Assembly (NCBI GenBank): GCA_964519895.1
Contig: CAZFLE010000018.1
Coordinates: forward strand, 1-64,000
DNA length: 64,000 nt
Source: CAYFPX01 sp964519895
GTDB taxonomy: Bacteria > Myxococcota_A > UBA796 > CAJQPC01
Reading direction: 5' to 3'
This document shows positions 50,301 to 58,452 of this stretch, piece after piece. Position 1 is the stretch's first letter. Each line of letters begins with the position of its first letter. A model generated the notes under the pieces. The model did not search any database, was not told the origin of the DNA, and saw nothing but the letters and a program-made list of their open reading frames with translations. A program made the translations under genes and the position numbers.

Positions 50301-52089
50301 ACGCGTCGGTGATCCGGCTGGAGATCTCATCTCCCCAGCGCGCGACCAGGTCCGCCAGATCCCCGTTGTCCCGCACGTCGGGCAGCTCGTCCAGGAAGTA
50401 GTAGATCCAGCTGTAGTAGGCGTTGTCTTCCTGGACGATGCCGCCGCCGAACAGGTAGTCGGGGACGATCTCCAGGAAGTCTCGGGCGTAGTCGAGCTGG
50501 CGGACCACGAACCGGCCCGGGTGGGGCAGCGAGCCCAGGATCGTCACCGTGTCGTCCAGGGGATCGCTGCCGATGGCGTCGCCCAGGACCGGGTCCAGCC
50601 GGGGGACCTGGGCGACCGACGCCCGCCACTGGGCCTTGAGGTCCAACAGGACCCACTCCAGGTTGTCAAAGGCGTCCCGGCTGCCCAGCCCTTCCCGGGT
50701 TCGCCGCACCGGCAGCACGCCATAGGGCTGGGGGCCGATGGCCAGGGCGGGCAGCGTGGCCCCGCCGCGCACGTGGTCTACGAACAGAGCCCGGGTCGCG
50801 TCGATGGCGTCGGCCGGGATGACCGAGACCTGGTCCGCCTCGCGCTCGTTGGACTCGGGGGCTGGGGCCAACAGGTCGTCGAAGTACCGGCCCCATGTCA
50901 CTGGCCAGAGCGCCCGATTCATCGCCGCCATGGTGTCGTGCTCGGTCCCGTCGCCGTGGAGCACCCGCGCCAGCAGCGCCTCGCGAAGTCCCAGGGCGGT
51001 GGACAGCCGGGTCGCGTTGGCGCCCGTGCCCAGCTCTGGGGTCTCCTCGGCCAGCTCCCGGGCCAGGAAGCCCGTCACATCATCGATGCCCTCGGTCCAG
51101 CCGGCGTGTGTGGCGTCGGTGTTGTTGGTCGCCGTGCCCTGGGGCACGACCTCGAGCCCGTCGGTGTACAGGTGGCCCTGGAGCAGGCCCTCGAGGGTCT
51201 TGCGCCCGTCGTTCGGAGTCTCGTCCCGCACGCCGACCGCGATCAGCGTCAGGCCGTCCCGCTTCACGGCGTCCAGGTCGTCGCTGGACAGGGTGACGGT
51301 GATGCCCATGCCCACCCGGACCGCCTCGGGGTAGTCGATCATCCAGCCGACCCCGTCGGCCAGGGGCAAGGCGCCGTCGTCGGTGGACCACGGGGCGGCC
51401 TCCTGGAGCTGGGCGGACATGCCCAGGTCGTCGGGGATGCGGGCGCCGAACTTCACGAACAGCTCGTCCTCGCCCACCGTGCCGATCACCGCCCAGCGCT
51501 CGGGCAGGGCGCCGGCCCGGGCGAGCTCGGCGTCGTCGCGGGTGTTCCGCTGGGGGAACTTCAGCCGGCCCTCGGTGCCGACCTTGGGCGCCATGCGTCG
51601 GGCGACCCACGCCGCCCGGCGGGGCGAGATGTGCGACACCAGCCACTGCTCCCCCTTGCGCAGCGCGTCGGCGGTGGTGGCCTTGTGCCGGTGGCGCCAG
51701 AAGCGCTTGGCATAGGCCAGCTCGTCGTCGGTCAGCCGGGGGTCGTGGGCGTCGAGGTGGATCTGGTCCGGGTACAGGCGGATCTTGAGGTCGGTGCCCT
51801 CGAAGCGTGTCTCCAGCCGCACGGGCAGTAGCAGCAAGGGATGGGTGTCCCGCAGCGCGTCGAATTGCTCCCGGTGGTCGACTCCCCAGACCAGGTCGTC
51901 GGGGATCCGCTCCAGGGGCTGGTCGAAGGGCGTGTCCAGCACCACGTCGCGGTCCGGCTGGGGCCGGGGCTCGGCGATCGGGTCGTCGGTCACGGGCGCA
52001 GGGGCCACCTCGACCACGCCGTCCGGCGTGCGCACGCCGGGGTCCCGGCGCCGGCGGGAACGGCGGGGCCTGCGGGTGTCAGAGGCCAT
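47344..52089 (-). CDS. giant-operon protein 4 (1581 residues), function unknown
   Basis: Starts at ATG 52089, overlapping the end of the preceding gene by 11 bp. A very basic N-terminus (RRPRRSRRRRD) is followed by a Pro/Asp linker and a long soluble protein. Recognisable stretches are HPLLLLPVRLETRFEG (about 85), IRLYPDQIHLDAHDPRLTDDE, AIGPQPYGVLPVRRT, and an Arg/Ser/Thr-rich spacer (TRTRTRSRSRIRSR) near 720 that splits it into two halves. The second half is helical and acidic. No signal peptide, transmembrane segment, or catalytic motif is seen. The family is unknown to me; the size and operon position suggest a structural component of a large assembly. Confidence 0.8.
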   Translation of the reverse strand: MASDTRRPRRSRRRRDPGVRTPDGVVEVAPAPVTDDPIAEPRPQPDRDVVLDTPFDQPLERIPDDLVWGVDHREQFDALRDTHPLLLLPVRLETRFEGTDLKIRLYPDQIHLDAHDPRLTDDELAYAKRFWRHRHKATTADALRKGEQWLVSHISPRRAAWVARRMAPKVGTEGRLKFPQRNTRDDAELARAGALPERWAVIGTVGEDELFVKFGARIPDDLGMSAQLQEAAPWSTDDGALPLADGVGWMIDYPEAVRVGMGITVTLSSDDLDAVKRDGLTLIAVGVRDETPNDGRKTLEGLLQGHLYTDGLEVVPQGTATNNTDATHAGWTEGIDDVTGFLARELAEETPELGTGANATRLSTALGLREALLARVLHGDGTEHDTMAAMNRALWPVTWGRYFDDLLAPAPESNEREADQVSVIPADAIDATRALFVDHVRGGATLPALAIGPQPYGVLPVRRTREGLGSRDAFDNLEWVLLDLKAQWRASVAQVPRLDPVLGDAIGSDPLDDTVTILGSLPHPGRFVVRQLDYARDFLEIVPDYLFGGGIVQEDNAYYSWIYYFLDELPDVRDNGDLADLVARWGDEISSRITDASKRSAAEAWQGLMAALITGHDARQDPIVRLADRYVHGAYVQDFMLSQYPPTMDDPKLFWSFFNGFVDERSWNRALVQSPDAVAGGLASEYLDSIADRVGSSYGISRVDGVLGGLSPTDVLSPVTGPTRTRTRSRSRIRSREVAPLDTPLAVLDPDLRPDLETPEAARHGGLSDDFLADQPLLYQLLDSLSLPDDIPQAQRTATHRALDLLAGLAEDDIDGLELRFRETLGLTSHRLDAWFTALAQRQLDTLRAPPEGRDAPRRGIQLGGFGWVQDLKPKADGSRVSQGFIHAPSVGHAATAAVLRAGFNAHGSPDPDSLIAVDLRSDRMRLASWLLDGVRQGQSLGELLGCRFERMCHDGGHQARIDECRRGVLEHEGIARDPTGPVDGLALAALFEDPGVAVFDGAVTLRAGSTPTDPDHRAVWDLLDAIGRALDAVADAGIADSVHHLLQGNRSRASATLEAITTGAVAPPELMSLATPRPGAGVTQRLLITLGAGETDSDWGSGPRAVLEPALDSWVAQALGPPDRVVCAVSFTAIDDEPVPDPLTVHMGQLKLSALDAVFDVPPADPDVDTSWGRRVVAAVLDRPEFSALDGRVVVDFDGEPDSDQVSFREFAQLSRSLRTLLGGARSLDARDLDLPGATDVTGIRLGELETRVGKLATKFGNRVDALETALPTATDDDPAPVGTLDLATLRQHMGRLAGFGLARTDPSAGWTEAGRATLYDDAWSLAGRGRARLDALTTLQTGWADADALADPTPEARLARARATSATLLGKGFPLLPRVRVADGPASAAAFDASDTLLGGVPAQATAWLRKLAHVRADVARLDDVITLSELIRDGAHLHPTIGQLPDQDVWVSTAAPADRTQGYLGLCTLDHGGLDALRADKALAGLVLDSWVERIPADQVTTGVALNFDAPSSRAPQSLLLMVPPRDESWSFQLVVDTLMETLEAARLRAVDPDILDSYGHQFPAIYPPGRLSAGPQE

Positions 52090-55021
52090 CGGCGGGCTCC
52101 TCGGGGGCGGGCTCGAGCATCTGGTCGGCGTGCACCAGCATCCGGACCGGGCGCTGCAGGGTGATGCGGGCCATGCCGGCGGCGTCCAGGCCCCAGGTCT
52201 CGCGCCAGGTGTTGTCGCCGTCGTCGTCGTAGCGGCGCCGCAGGGTTCCACCGTGCTTGGTCGTCAGGGTCTCCAGGTCGACGGTCGCCGGCTCGGGATC
52301 GGCCTCGCCCAGCGCGTGGTACCAGTTCAGGTTCTCCCACCGGTTGGGCACCTTGCTCGCCGCGCCGGGCTTGCCCTCGTCCATGCCGAAGCAGGGCTCG
52401 GTGGGCAGCTCTTCGAACACGAAGAACCAGCCGGGCTGGGGGCCGTCCACCACCGTAGTCCCGACCACGTCGGAGTCACCCTCGTCCGGATCCACCGCCA
52501 CGTCGGCGGGGAATTCGAAGCCGAGGAAGGTGACGCCGTCGCCCAGCGAGCCCACAAAGGACGGGTAGAGGGGCGTGGCCATGTCGTCTTCGATCCGTTC
52601 CCCGGCCTCGGAGTCCCAGGTGGCCGCGACCGCGTAGATGAGCGTGTTCGGGTAGCGCTTCAACAGGTCGCCCTTGACGATCAGCGCCAACACCTGGTCC
52701 GGGTCCCGGGTGGTGTGGTTGCCCAGGCCATCGGTCGCCCACTCCCGAACCCGGGGAATGTCCTCGACCGCGCCCGAGTCCGACAACGGGTCGGCCATGA
52801 CCGCGTCCCAGAACACCCGCAGCCAGGTGTCCCCTGGGTCCGCCGGGAACTCCCGCCACAAGAATTCCCGGCCCAGCTCGTGGTTGGCCCCCAGCAGGAA
52901 GGCCTCGACAAAGGACGCGTTCAGCTTGGCCAGCGCCACCGTGTCCTGGGGGATCGTGCCCACCCCGGGCATCAGCAGCTCGGGATCGATGCGCACCAGG
53001 AGCTCGTAGAGGGGATCCGGGTACTGGGGATCCATCGCCAGGCTCGCCGGCACGTCTTCGGTGCCCAACAGCGAGCTCGGCTGGATGAGGTGGCGTACCC
53101 GGACCCGGAGCAGGGCTTCGGGATCCAGCCGGTCCCGGATCACCCCGTCCAGCTCCCGCAGCTCGGCGGCGTCGTCGCCGCCGCTGTCCGTGGCGACGGG
53201 CAGTGGCGACGGGACCCGGGTGCTCGCGCCGACGAAGGACGGGGTCGCACGGGCCGATCTGCGGCTGCTGCGGGTGATCGGGCTGGGCGACAGATCCCGG
53301 GTGATGGGGGTGAAGGACGTGGTGGCCGGACTCACCCGCAGACCCGCCGCCAGCCCGAAGTCCTGGGTCACCTGGACCATCTCCACGGTGATGTCGGCCT
53401 GGTCGCTCTCGGCGCTCAGGCAGGATCCCTGGGGCACGGTCAGGGTGGCGTAGGCCAGCTTGTCCAGGGGCGCGCGGACGAAGTCCTGGGTCACAGCGCT
53501 GCATGGGTTCTGGGTCGACGACTCCCGGGAGGCATCGATGGCCTTGGCCACGGTGGTGCCGGTGTGCAGCCGTCGGCGAAACGCGCTCGAGACCAGGCCG
53601 TCGGGGATCACGCTCTCGCCGAGCCGCCCGGCCACGGTGGTCGCGTGGGCGGGGTCCTTGAGGCGTCCGTGGGCGGCGCGACTCAGCTGGAGCAGGGCGC
53701 CGTCGTCGAAGTCCGCGACCTGGCCCTTGAGCCGCTTGCCCACCTCGAGGGCCATGCGGGTGCGGTTCAGCAGGGCGTTGGCCTCTTGGGCGGCTTCGGC
53801 CTGGGCCCAGGCCTGGGCCATCAAGGGCTCCTGGTGCTGGCGCACGACCTGGGCCCCCAGGCCCGCCGTGGCCCGGGCGGCGGGATCGAGGTTGGCGCCG
53901 GAGAGCCACTTGGGGCGCTTGGGACCCGCGGGCGCGGTGGTCCTGGGCACGCGGTCCACGTCGGCCGGCCGGGCGCCGTAGACCGGGGGCGCCACGGCCG
54001 GGTCGTGCAGCAGGGGGTCGTAGTCCGCGGGCTCGGAGCCGGTGGCGGCGAGCCCGTCGTTGAGCAGGGTGCGCAGGGACCCCTGGAATTGCGCCTGGTG
54101 GTCTTCGTCCCAGGGGATCTCGTTCAGTTCCGGGGCCACCAGGGCCCCCACGAAGGCGGTGGTGGTGCCCGGCGCGTCCGGCAGCGCGGCGCTGCCCGGG
54201 GTGCCGATGTCCAGGGCGTGCACGCCCACGTCGCCGGACAAGGTGCGGGCGGTCAGCCGCCGGACCAGGGTCTCGAAGTCCCCGGGCTCGGCCGCGGTGC
54301 GGAAGCGCCAGGACTCATAGACCGGCAGGCGCACGTCGGTGTCGCCGGTGCTCCAGGCCAGGGACACGTCGTCGGCGTCGAAGGGCTCGCCCAGCCCCGC
54401 CTGGCGCCCGGCACGGAAGCTGGGCACCAGGCACGCCCGGTAGGCCTTGCCGGTGTCCAGGCGCCGGGGGCACAACAGCCGCGCCACCATCGCCTCGGGC
54501 TGGGCGTCGAACACCGTCTGGACGTCGTCGGCGGTGAAGAGCGCCGACGACTGCACGTGGGCCCAGGCCCAGGCCTGGCGCAGGTCCGGCAGCTCGCTGT
54601 CCGCCGCGTCCACGGTCAACACCGACAGCGACGAGCTGGTTTCGAAGCTCACCCCTTCGTGCTCTTCGACCACCACCAGGACCAGCCAGGGCAGCAGCCG
54701 GTCGTCGGTGGGGCTGGCTGGGGTGAACATCCACGGCAGGTCTGGCGACGCCAGCTCGATGTGGGCGAACACATTGCGCTCGAAGTCCTGGGTGCCGGCC
54801 ACCGGGTGGCGGCGGACCACCTGGGCGGCGCTCAGGCCCAGCACCGCGCCGGGGCCACGGACCTGGACGTCGCGGGTGGCGGTGTCCGAGCCCAGGGACA
54901 CGCTCGCCGTGACCGTCGCCAACCCACCGGTCGGCACCCCGTCGGCGTCGGCGGCACCCACGAGGAGCCGGGAGAGGCCCCGGCGCAGCCAGGGGGCGAA
55001 GTACAGCATCGCGGTGCTCAT
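52079..55021 (-). CDS. giant-operon protein 3 (980 residues), function unknown
   Basis: Starts at ATG 55021, overlapping the DUF6603-like gene's TGA by 4 bp (ATGA). It begins MSTAMLYFAPWLRRGLSRLL and has RDVQVRGPGAVLGLSAAQVVRRHP, WMFTPASPTDDRLLPWLVLVVVEEHEGV (about 115-140), and DLRQAWAWAHVQ. A middle spacer is Ser/Arg/Pro-rich (SPITRSSRRSARATPS), like the Arg/Ser spacer of protein 4, and the C-terminal half again looks like a folded soluble domain (FLLGANHELGREFLWREFPAD). No export signal or enzyme motif is visible. Function unknown; probably a partner of proteins 4 and 5. Confidence 0.8.
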   Translation of the reverse strand: MSTAMLYFAPWLRRGLSRLLVGAADADGVPTGGLATVTASVSLGSDTATRDVQVRGPGAVLGLSAAQVVRRHPVAGTQDFERNVFAHIELASPDLPWMFTPASPTDDRLLPWLVLVVVEEHEGVSFETSSSLSVLTVDAADSELPDLRQAWAWAHVQSSALFTADDVQTVFDAQPEAMVARLLCPRRLDTGKAYRACLVPSFRAGRQAGLGEPFDADDVSLAWSTGDTDVRLPVYESWRFRTAAEPGDFETLVRRLTARTLSGDVGVHALDIGTPGSAALPDAPGTTTAFVGALVAPELNEIPWDEDHQAQFQGSLRTLLNDGLAATGSEPADYDPLLHDPAVAPPVYGARPADVDRVPRTTAPAGPKRPKWLSGANLDPAARATAGLGAQVVRQHQEPLMAQAWAQAEAAQEANALLNRTRMALEVGKRLKGQVADFDDGALLQLSRAAHGRLKDPAHATTVAGRLGESVIPDGLVSSAFRRRLHTGTTVAKAIDASRESSTQNPCSAVTQDFVRAPLDKLAYATLTVPQGSCLSAESDQADITVEMVQVTQDFGLAAGLRVSPATTSFTPITRDLSPSPITRSSRRSARATPSFVGASTRVPSPLPVATDSGGDDAAELRELDGVIRDRLDPEALLRVRVRHLIQPSSLLGTEDVPASLAMDPQYPDPLYELLVRIDPELLMPGVGTIPQDTVALAKLNASFVEAFLLGANHELGREFLWREFPADPGDTWLRVFWDAVMADPLSDSGAVEDIPRVREWATDGLGNHTTRDPDQVLALIVKGDLLKRYPNTLIYAVAATWDSEAGERIEDDMATPLYPSFVGSLGDGVTFLGFEFPADVAVDPDEGDSDVVGTTVVDGPQPGWFFVFEELPTEPCFGMDEGKPGAASKVPNRWENLNWYHALGEADPEPATVDLETLTTKHGGTLRRRYDDDGDNTWRETWGLDAAGMARITLQRPVRMLVHADQMLEPAPEEPADGL

Positions 55022-58000
55022 GCCAGGTACTCCAGCTCATAGGCGGGCACGACCGCGCGAGCGGCGCCGTCGGTGGCACCAGCCACCAGGTCCCGGGTGG
55101 CCCGGAAGCCCTGGCCCTCTGCCGACGAGAGCGCTTCGGCCAGGGCCCCGGTGTCGGTCTCGATGGCGGTGAAGCTCAGCTTGGACACCGTCAGGGCGCT
55201 TGTGGGGGCGGTGGAACGCGGGAGCCCCGCCGCTGCCCGGGTCTTCAGGGCGCTGCCGAAGCGCACCGCCCGCTCCAGTGCCGTCAGGGTGGCGCTGACC
55301 ACCTGGCCCGTCTGTTCCCGCTCGGCGGCACGCACGTTGGGATCCCGGACGATGACCTCGTGGTCCCGGGTGAACTCCCGGGGCTCCGCGGCTTCGATGC
55401 CGTCGTCGCCCAGGCGCAGGCCAGCGGGCAGCTCCTCAAAGGACGGCGCCGAGAGCTTCTCGTCCTCGGTCAGGTGCCAGTACTGGCCCGCTGCGAACCA
55501 GTCCAGGGCGTCCTGGGTGTCGACGGTCACGGTGCCCAGCTTGGGCGCCGTCAGGGCAAAGGTGTCGCTCCCGCCCAGGGTCGCCTCGCCGTAGTGGTCG
55601 ATCCGTGTGCCCAGCGGCGCGACCCGCTGGGTGACCTCGATCCGGCCTGCGGGGTGCACGCTCAGGGCGCCGTCGGTGGTGTCGCCCACCACCACGGGGT
55701 CGGCGTCGCCGTCCGGGCCCAGGACCGACCAGGCCTCCTCGCGGCGAAGCTCGTCGAGCAGCAGGGTCTCGACCGTCACCACGTCCCGAGGCGCCTGGTC
55801 CTTGGCCTGGCCAAAGGTGGCGGAGACCTCCAGGCTGGCCTTGATGCCCAGGATCTTGAAGCTGGCCTTGCCCTCCACGTACCAGGGGTTGGGCCCGGTG
55901 AGCTTGCCGGCCAGCAGCACGGCCAGCAGCTCCACGGAGCCGGCGTCGATGTCGACCCAGACCTCGAGGCTGATGGTGAAGCCGAAGGGCTTGAACTGGA
56001 TGAGGGCGTCGAAGCTGGTGCCGCCGGTGGCCGTGAAGCCCGCCGCGCTGGCCCAGAACTCGGCCATCGCCCCGAATTGCAGGGTGTTCGACGTCACGGC
56101 GAAGTAGCCGCCCAGCTGCACCCGCAGGTTGTCCCCGGTGTCCAGGGCGATGCCCAGCCGGTTCAGGACCGGGAAGTCGTCCGGGGGCGGGAAGTCGGGG
56201 TGGAAGCCGCCAAAGGACAGGATGAGGCTGGGGCTTCCCAGGAAGGCCGCGCGGATGGCCACGTCGCCGGTCAGCGGGAAGCCGGCCACGTGGGAGTCCC
56301 GGATCGACGCGTCGATCTTGAGGGTGCCTTCGGTCAGGTTCAGGGTGCCGGCGACGTCGATCCGCAGCTCCAGGACCGCGGCGTCGTCGGCGGGCAGGAT
56401 GCAGCTGAGCGACCCCAGGAGCGAGATGGTCAGCGGGTCCGGCAGCTGGACGATGATGCCGACCTCGAGCACGATGATGGATGCGCCGCCCCAGCCGATC
56501 TGGCAGACCGGCCCGAACACCCACTGGCCCTCGGCCACCGGGAAGACCGCGTCCATGTCGGACAGGATCTGCAGGGCGTCCCGAATGGGGTCCTCGGGGA
56601 ACAGGATGCTGTCCAGAGCCCCGGTGCGGACCCCGTCGGCCAGGGCGTCTTCGTCCAGGCCCCGGTTTGCCCCGATGAGCCCGCCGACCCCGTTCAGGGT
56701 GAACCCGAACCCGAGCTGGATGGCCGGGAAGGTCGCCGAGAGCGACAACAGCATGGACCAGCCGCTGGCCCCGCTGGGCAGCTGGGTGGCGATGAGCGCC
56801 ACCGCGGTCAGGCCCACCTCGAAGACCGCAATCGACAGCACGCCGGCGTACTCGCCGGCGTCGTAGTCGACCGTGATCAGCCCGCCACCCGACGCCACGT
56901 CGGTCTCCAGGCCCACACCGATGCCGGTGGGCCGGACCATGCTCACGTCGAGCTGGGCGCTGCCCAGGTTGCCCTGGGGTACCCCGAATTCCAGGCCGGC
57001 GCCGAGCCCCAGGCCGTCGAAGATGAGCGACAGAGGGCCGATGTAGAGCCCCAGCCCGGCGGTCACCGCCAGGTCGATCGTGTCGGACACGTCGACCCGC
57101 AGGACGAAGTCCGTCAGGGTCACGATGCCGCCGATGGAGATGTCCTTGCCCAGGGGGATCTCCAGGCTGGCTTCGCCGGCCAGGGTCAGCCCGCCGAGCC
57201 TGGACCAGCCCACGCCCAGGTCGAAGTCCAGGGACGCCTCGAAGGGGGCCAGGCTGCCGATGGCGCTGCCAAAGTCGGCGGTGCTCAGGCCGACGCTGCT
57301 GTCGGTGGCCACGACCGAGAAGCCGTAGTCGGGCTCGCCGTCCTCGACCCCGGCGTGCACCCCGATGCCCAGGGTGCCGAGCTGGAGGCCGGTGTTGGCG
57401 CCGCCGATGGCCAGGTCCAGCGCGCGGCTGGCGTCGACCGCCAGGCTCGCCGAGAGGCCGGCCTGGGCCTCGACGCCGTTCACGCCGACGGTGAACGCGG
57501 GGGCCGGTTCGTCGGCGTCGCCACCCAGGGACGCGTTGGCGTCGAAGCCGATGGTCCACTTGCCGGCGGTGAGCTGGTCGCTGAAGCTGCCGTAGGGGGC
57601 CAGGGTGACGGCGGGGCCGTCGGCGTTCTCGGGGGTCTTGTCGGCGGCGGAGAGGAGCTCCAGGACGACGCCGAGCTCCACGACCCCCCCGCCACCTGTC
57701 GAGAGCTTCAGCCCCAAGAGTGACTTGCGCCCCAGGGCCTCGATGCCGCCGGGGTCCCGGAACAGGTTTGGATGCAGGCGATAGCTGCCGCCCAGCGCCG
57801 CCATGCCAGGCTGGAGCAGGTTGAACAGCATCAGGTTGGTCGCGATCGCGTCGGTGGGAGCGGCCCAGCCATCGTGGACCAGCGTGCCGACCAGCTGGCC
57901 GACGGGATCGGACAGCAGCGACGTGAGGGCCTCTGGCACGATGCGTGCCTGGACCCCCTCTCTTCGGATCAACCAGCCCCCCAGGCTAGTCTCGGTGATC

Positions 58001-58452
58001 TCGACCGTGTCCACGAAGCCCAGGAGCTCCAGGGTGGTGTAGAGCACCGGTTCCCGGGCCATCCGGCTCAGCACCAGGAAGTGGGCGATGTCGCCGGCCA
58101 GGAGCGCAGCGGCGGTGGGGTCAGGGACCTCGGAGTTGTCCCCTAGCTCGGCCAGCGTGGTGCCCAGGGAGCGCACACTGTCGACCAGCTCGGCCACGGC
58201 CTGGAGCAGCTCCAGGGCTTCTTCGAGAGAGTCCGGGATCGGATCGGCACGGAGCAGCGCAACCGCGTCCAACAGGGCATCGACGGTGTCCACCACGTCG
58301 TCGATCACCGCAGCGGCGGTCATCTTCCAGCCTGCGCCTCGCAGGAAGCGCTGCAGGGCCAGGTTGGGGTCGCTGGCCTCGGGGATGCGCTGCAGTGGCA
58401 GGAGCAGGATCGCGAGCTGGTCCAGGATCAGCTCTGGGAACGCGGCGCCCAT
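55018..58452 (-). CDS. giant-operon protein 2, DUF6603-like protein
   Basis: 1144 residues from ATG 58452, whose A is shared with the TGA of the upstream phosphatase gene (TGATG). The N-terminal 230 residues are helical. The large remainder is Gly-rich amphipathic beta (GFDANASLGG, LDFDLGVGWSRLGGLTL, LGLYIGPLSLIFDGLGLGAG), and residues about 575-600 read LGFGFTLNGVGGLIGANRG, the hallmark I associate with DUF6603. Repeated alternating strands ending in long Gly turns suggest a beta-helix or barrel-like fold, yet there is no signal peptide. DUF6603 has no known activity. The C-terminal 250 residues form a separate acidic domain. Confidence 0.78.
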   Translation of the reverse strand: MGAAFPELILDQLAILLLPLQRIPEASDPNLALQRFLRGAGWKMTAAAVIDDVVDTVDALLDAVALLRADPIPDSLEEALELLQAVAELVDSVRSLGTTLAELGDNSEVPDPTAAALLAGDIAHFLVLSRMAREPVLYTTLELLGFVDTVEITETSLGGWLIRREGVQARIVPEALTSLLSDPVGQLVGTLVHDGWAAPTDAIATNLMLFNLLQPGMAALGGSYRLHPNLFRDPGGIEALGRKSLLGLKLSTGGGGVVELGVVLELLSAADKTPENADGPAVTLAPYGSFSDQLTAGKWTIGFDANASLGGDADEPAPAFTVGVNGVEAQAGLSASLAVDASRALDLAIGGANTGLQLGTLGIGVHAGVEDGEPDYGFSVVATDSSVGLSTADFGSAIGSLAPFEASLDFDLGVGWSRLGGLTLAGEASLEIPLGKDISIGGIVTLTDFVLRVDVSDTIDLAVTAGLGLYIGPLSLIFDGLGLGAGLEFGVPQGNLGSAQLDVSMVRPTGIGVGLETDVASGGGLITVDYDAGEYAGVLSIAVFEVGLTAVALIATQLPSGASGWSMLLSLSATFPAIQLGFGFTLNGVGGLIGANRGLDEDALADGVRTGALDSILFPEDPIRDALQILSDMDAVFPVAEGQWVFGPVCQIGWGGASIIVLEVGIIVQLPDPLTISLLGSLSCILPADDAAVLELRIDVAGTLNLTEGTLKIDASIRDSHVAGFPLTGDVAIRAAFLGSPSLILSFGGFHPDFPPPDDFPVLNRLGIALDTGDNLRVQLGGYFAVTSNTLQFGAMAEFWASAAGFTATGGTSFDALIQFKPFGFTISLEVWVDIDAGSVELLAVLLAGKLTGPNPWYVEGKASFKILGIKASLEVSATFGQAKDQAPRDVVTVETLLLDELRREEAWSVLGPDGDADPVVVGDTTDGALSVHPAGRIEVTQRVAPLGTRIDHYGEATLGGSDTFALTAPKLGTVTVDTQDALDWFAAGQYWHLTEDEKLSAPSFEELPAGLRLGDDGIEAAEPREFTRDHEVIVRDPNVRAAEREQTGQVVSATLTALERAVRFGSALKTRAAAGLPRSTAPTSALTVSKLSFTAIETDTGALAEALSSAEGQGFRATRDLVAGATDGAARAVVPAYELEYLA

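Noticed and set aside
45626..57723. Long plus-strand frames opposite the giant operon
   Set aside because: They are antisense shadows rich in Gly/Arg/Pro/His, as expected opposite GC3-biased genes. The minus-strand frames have sensible protein composition and overlapping starts and stops.
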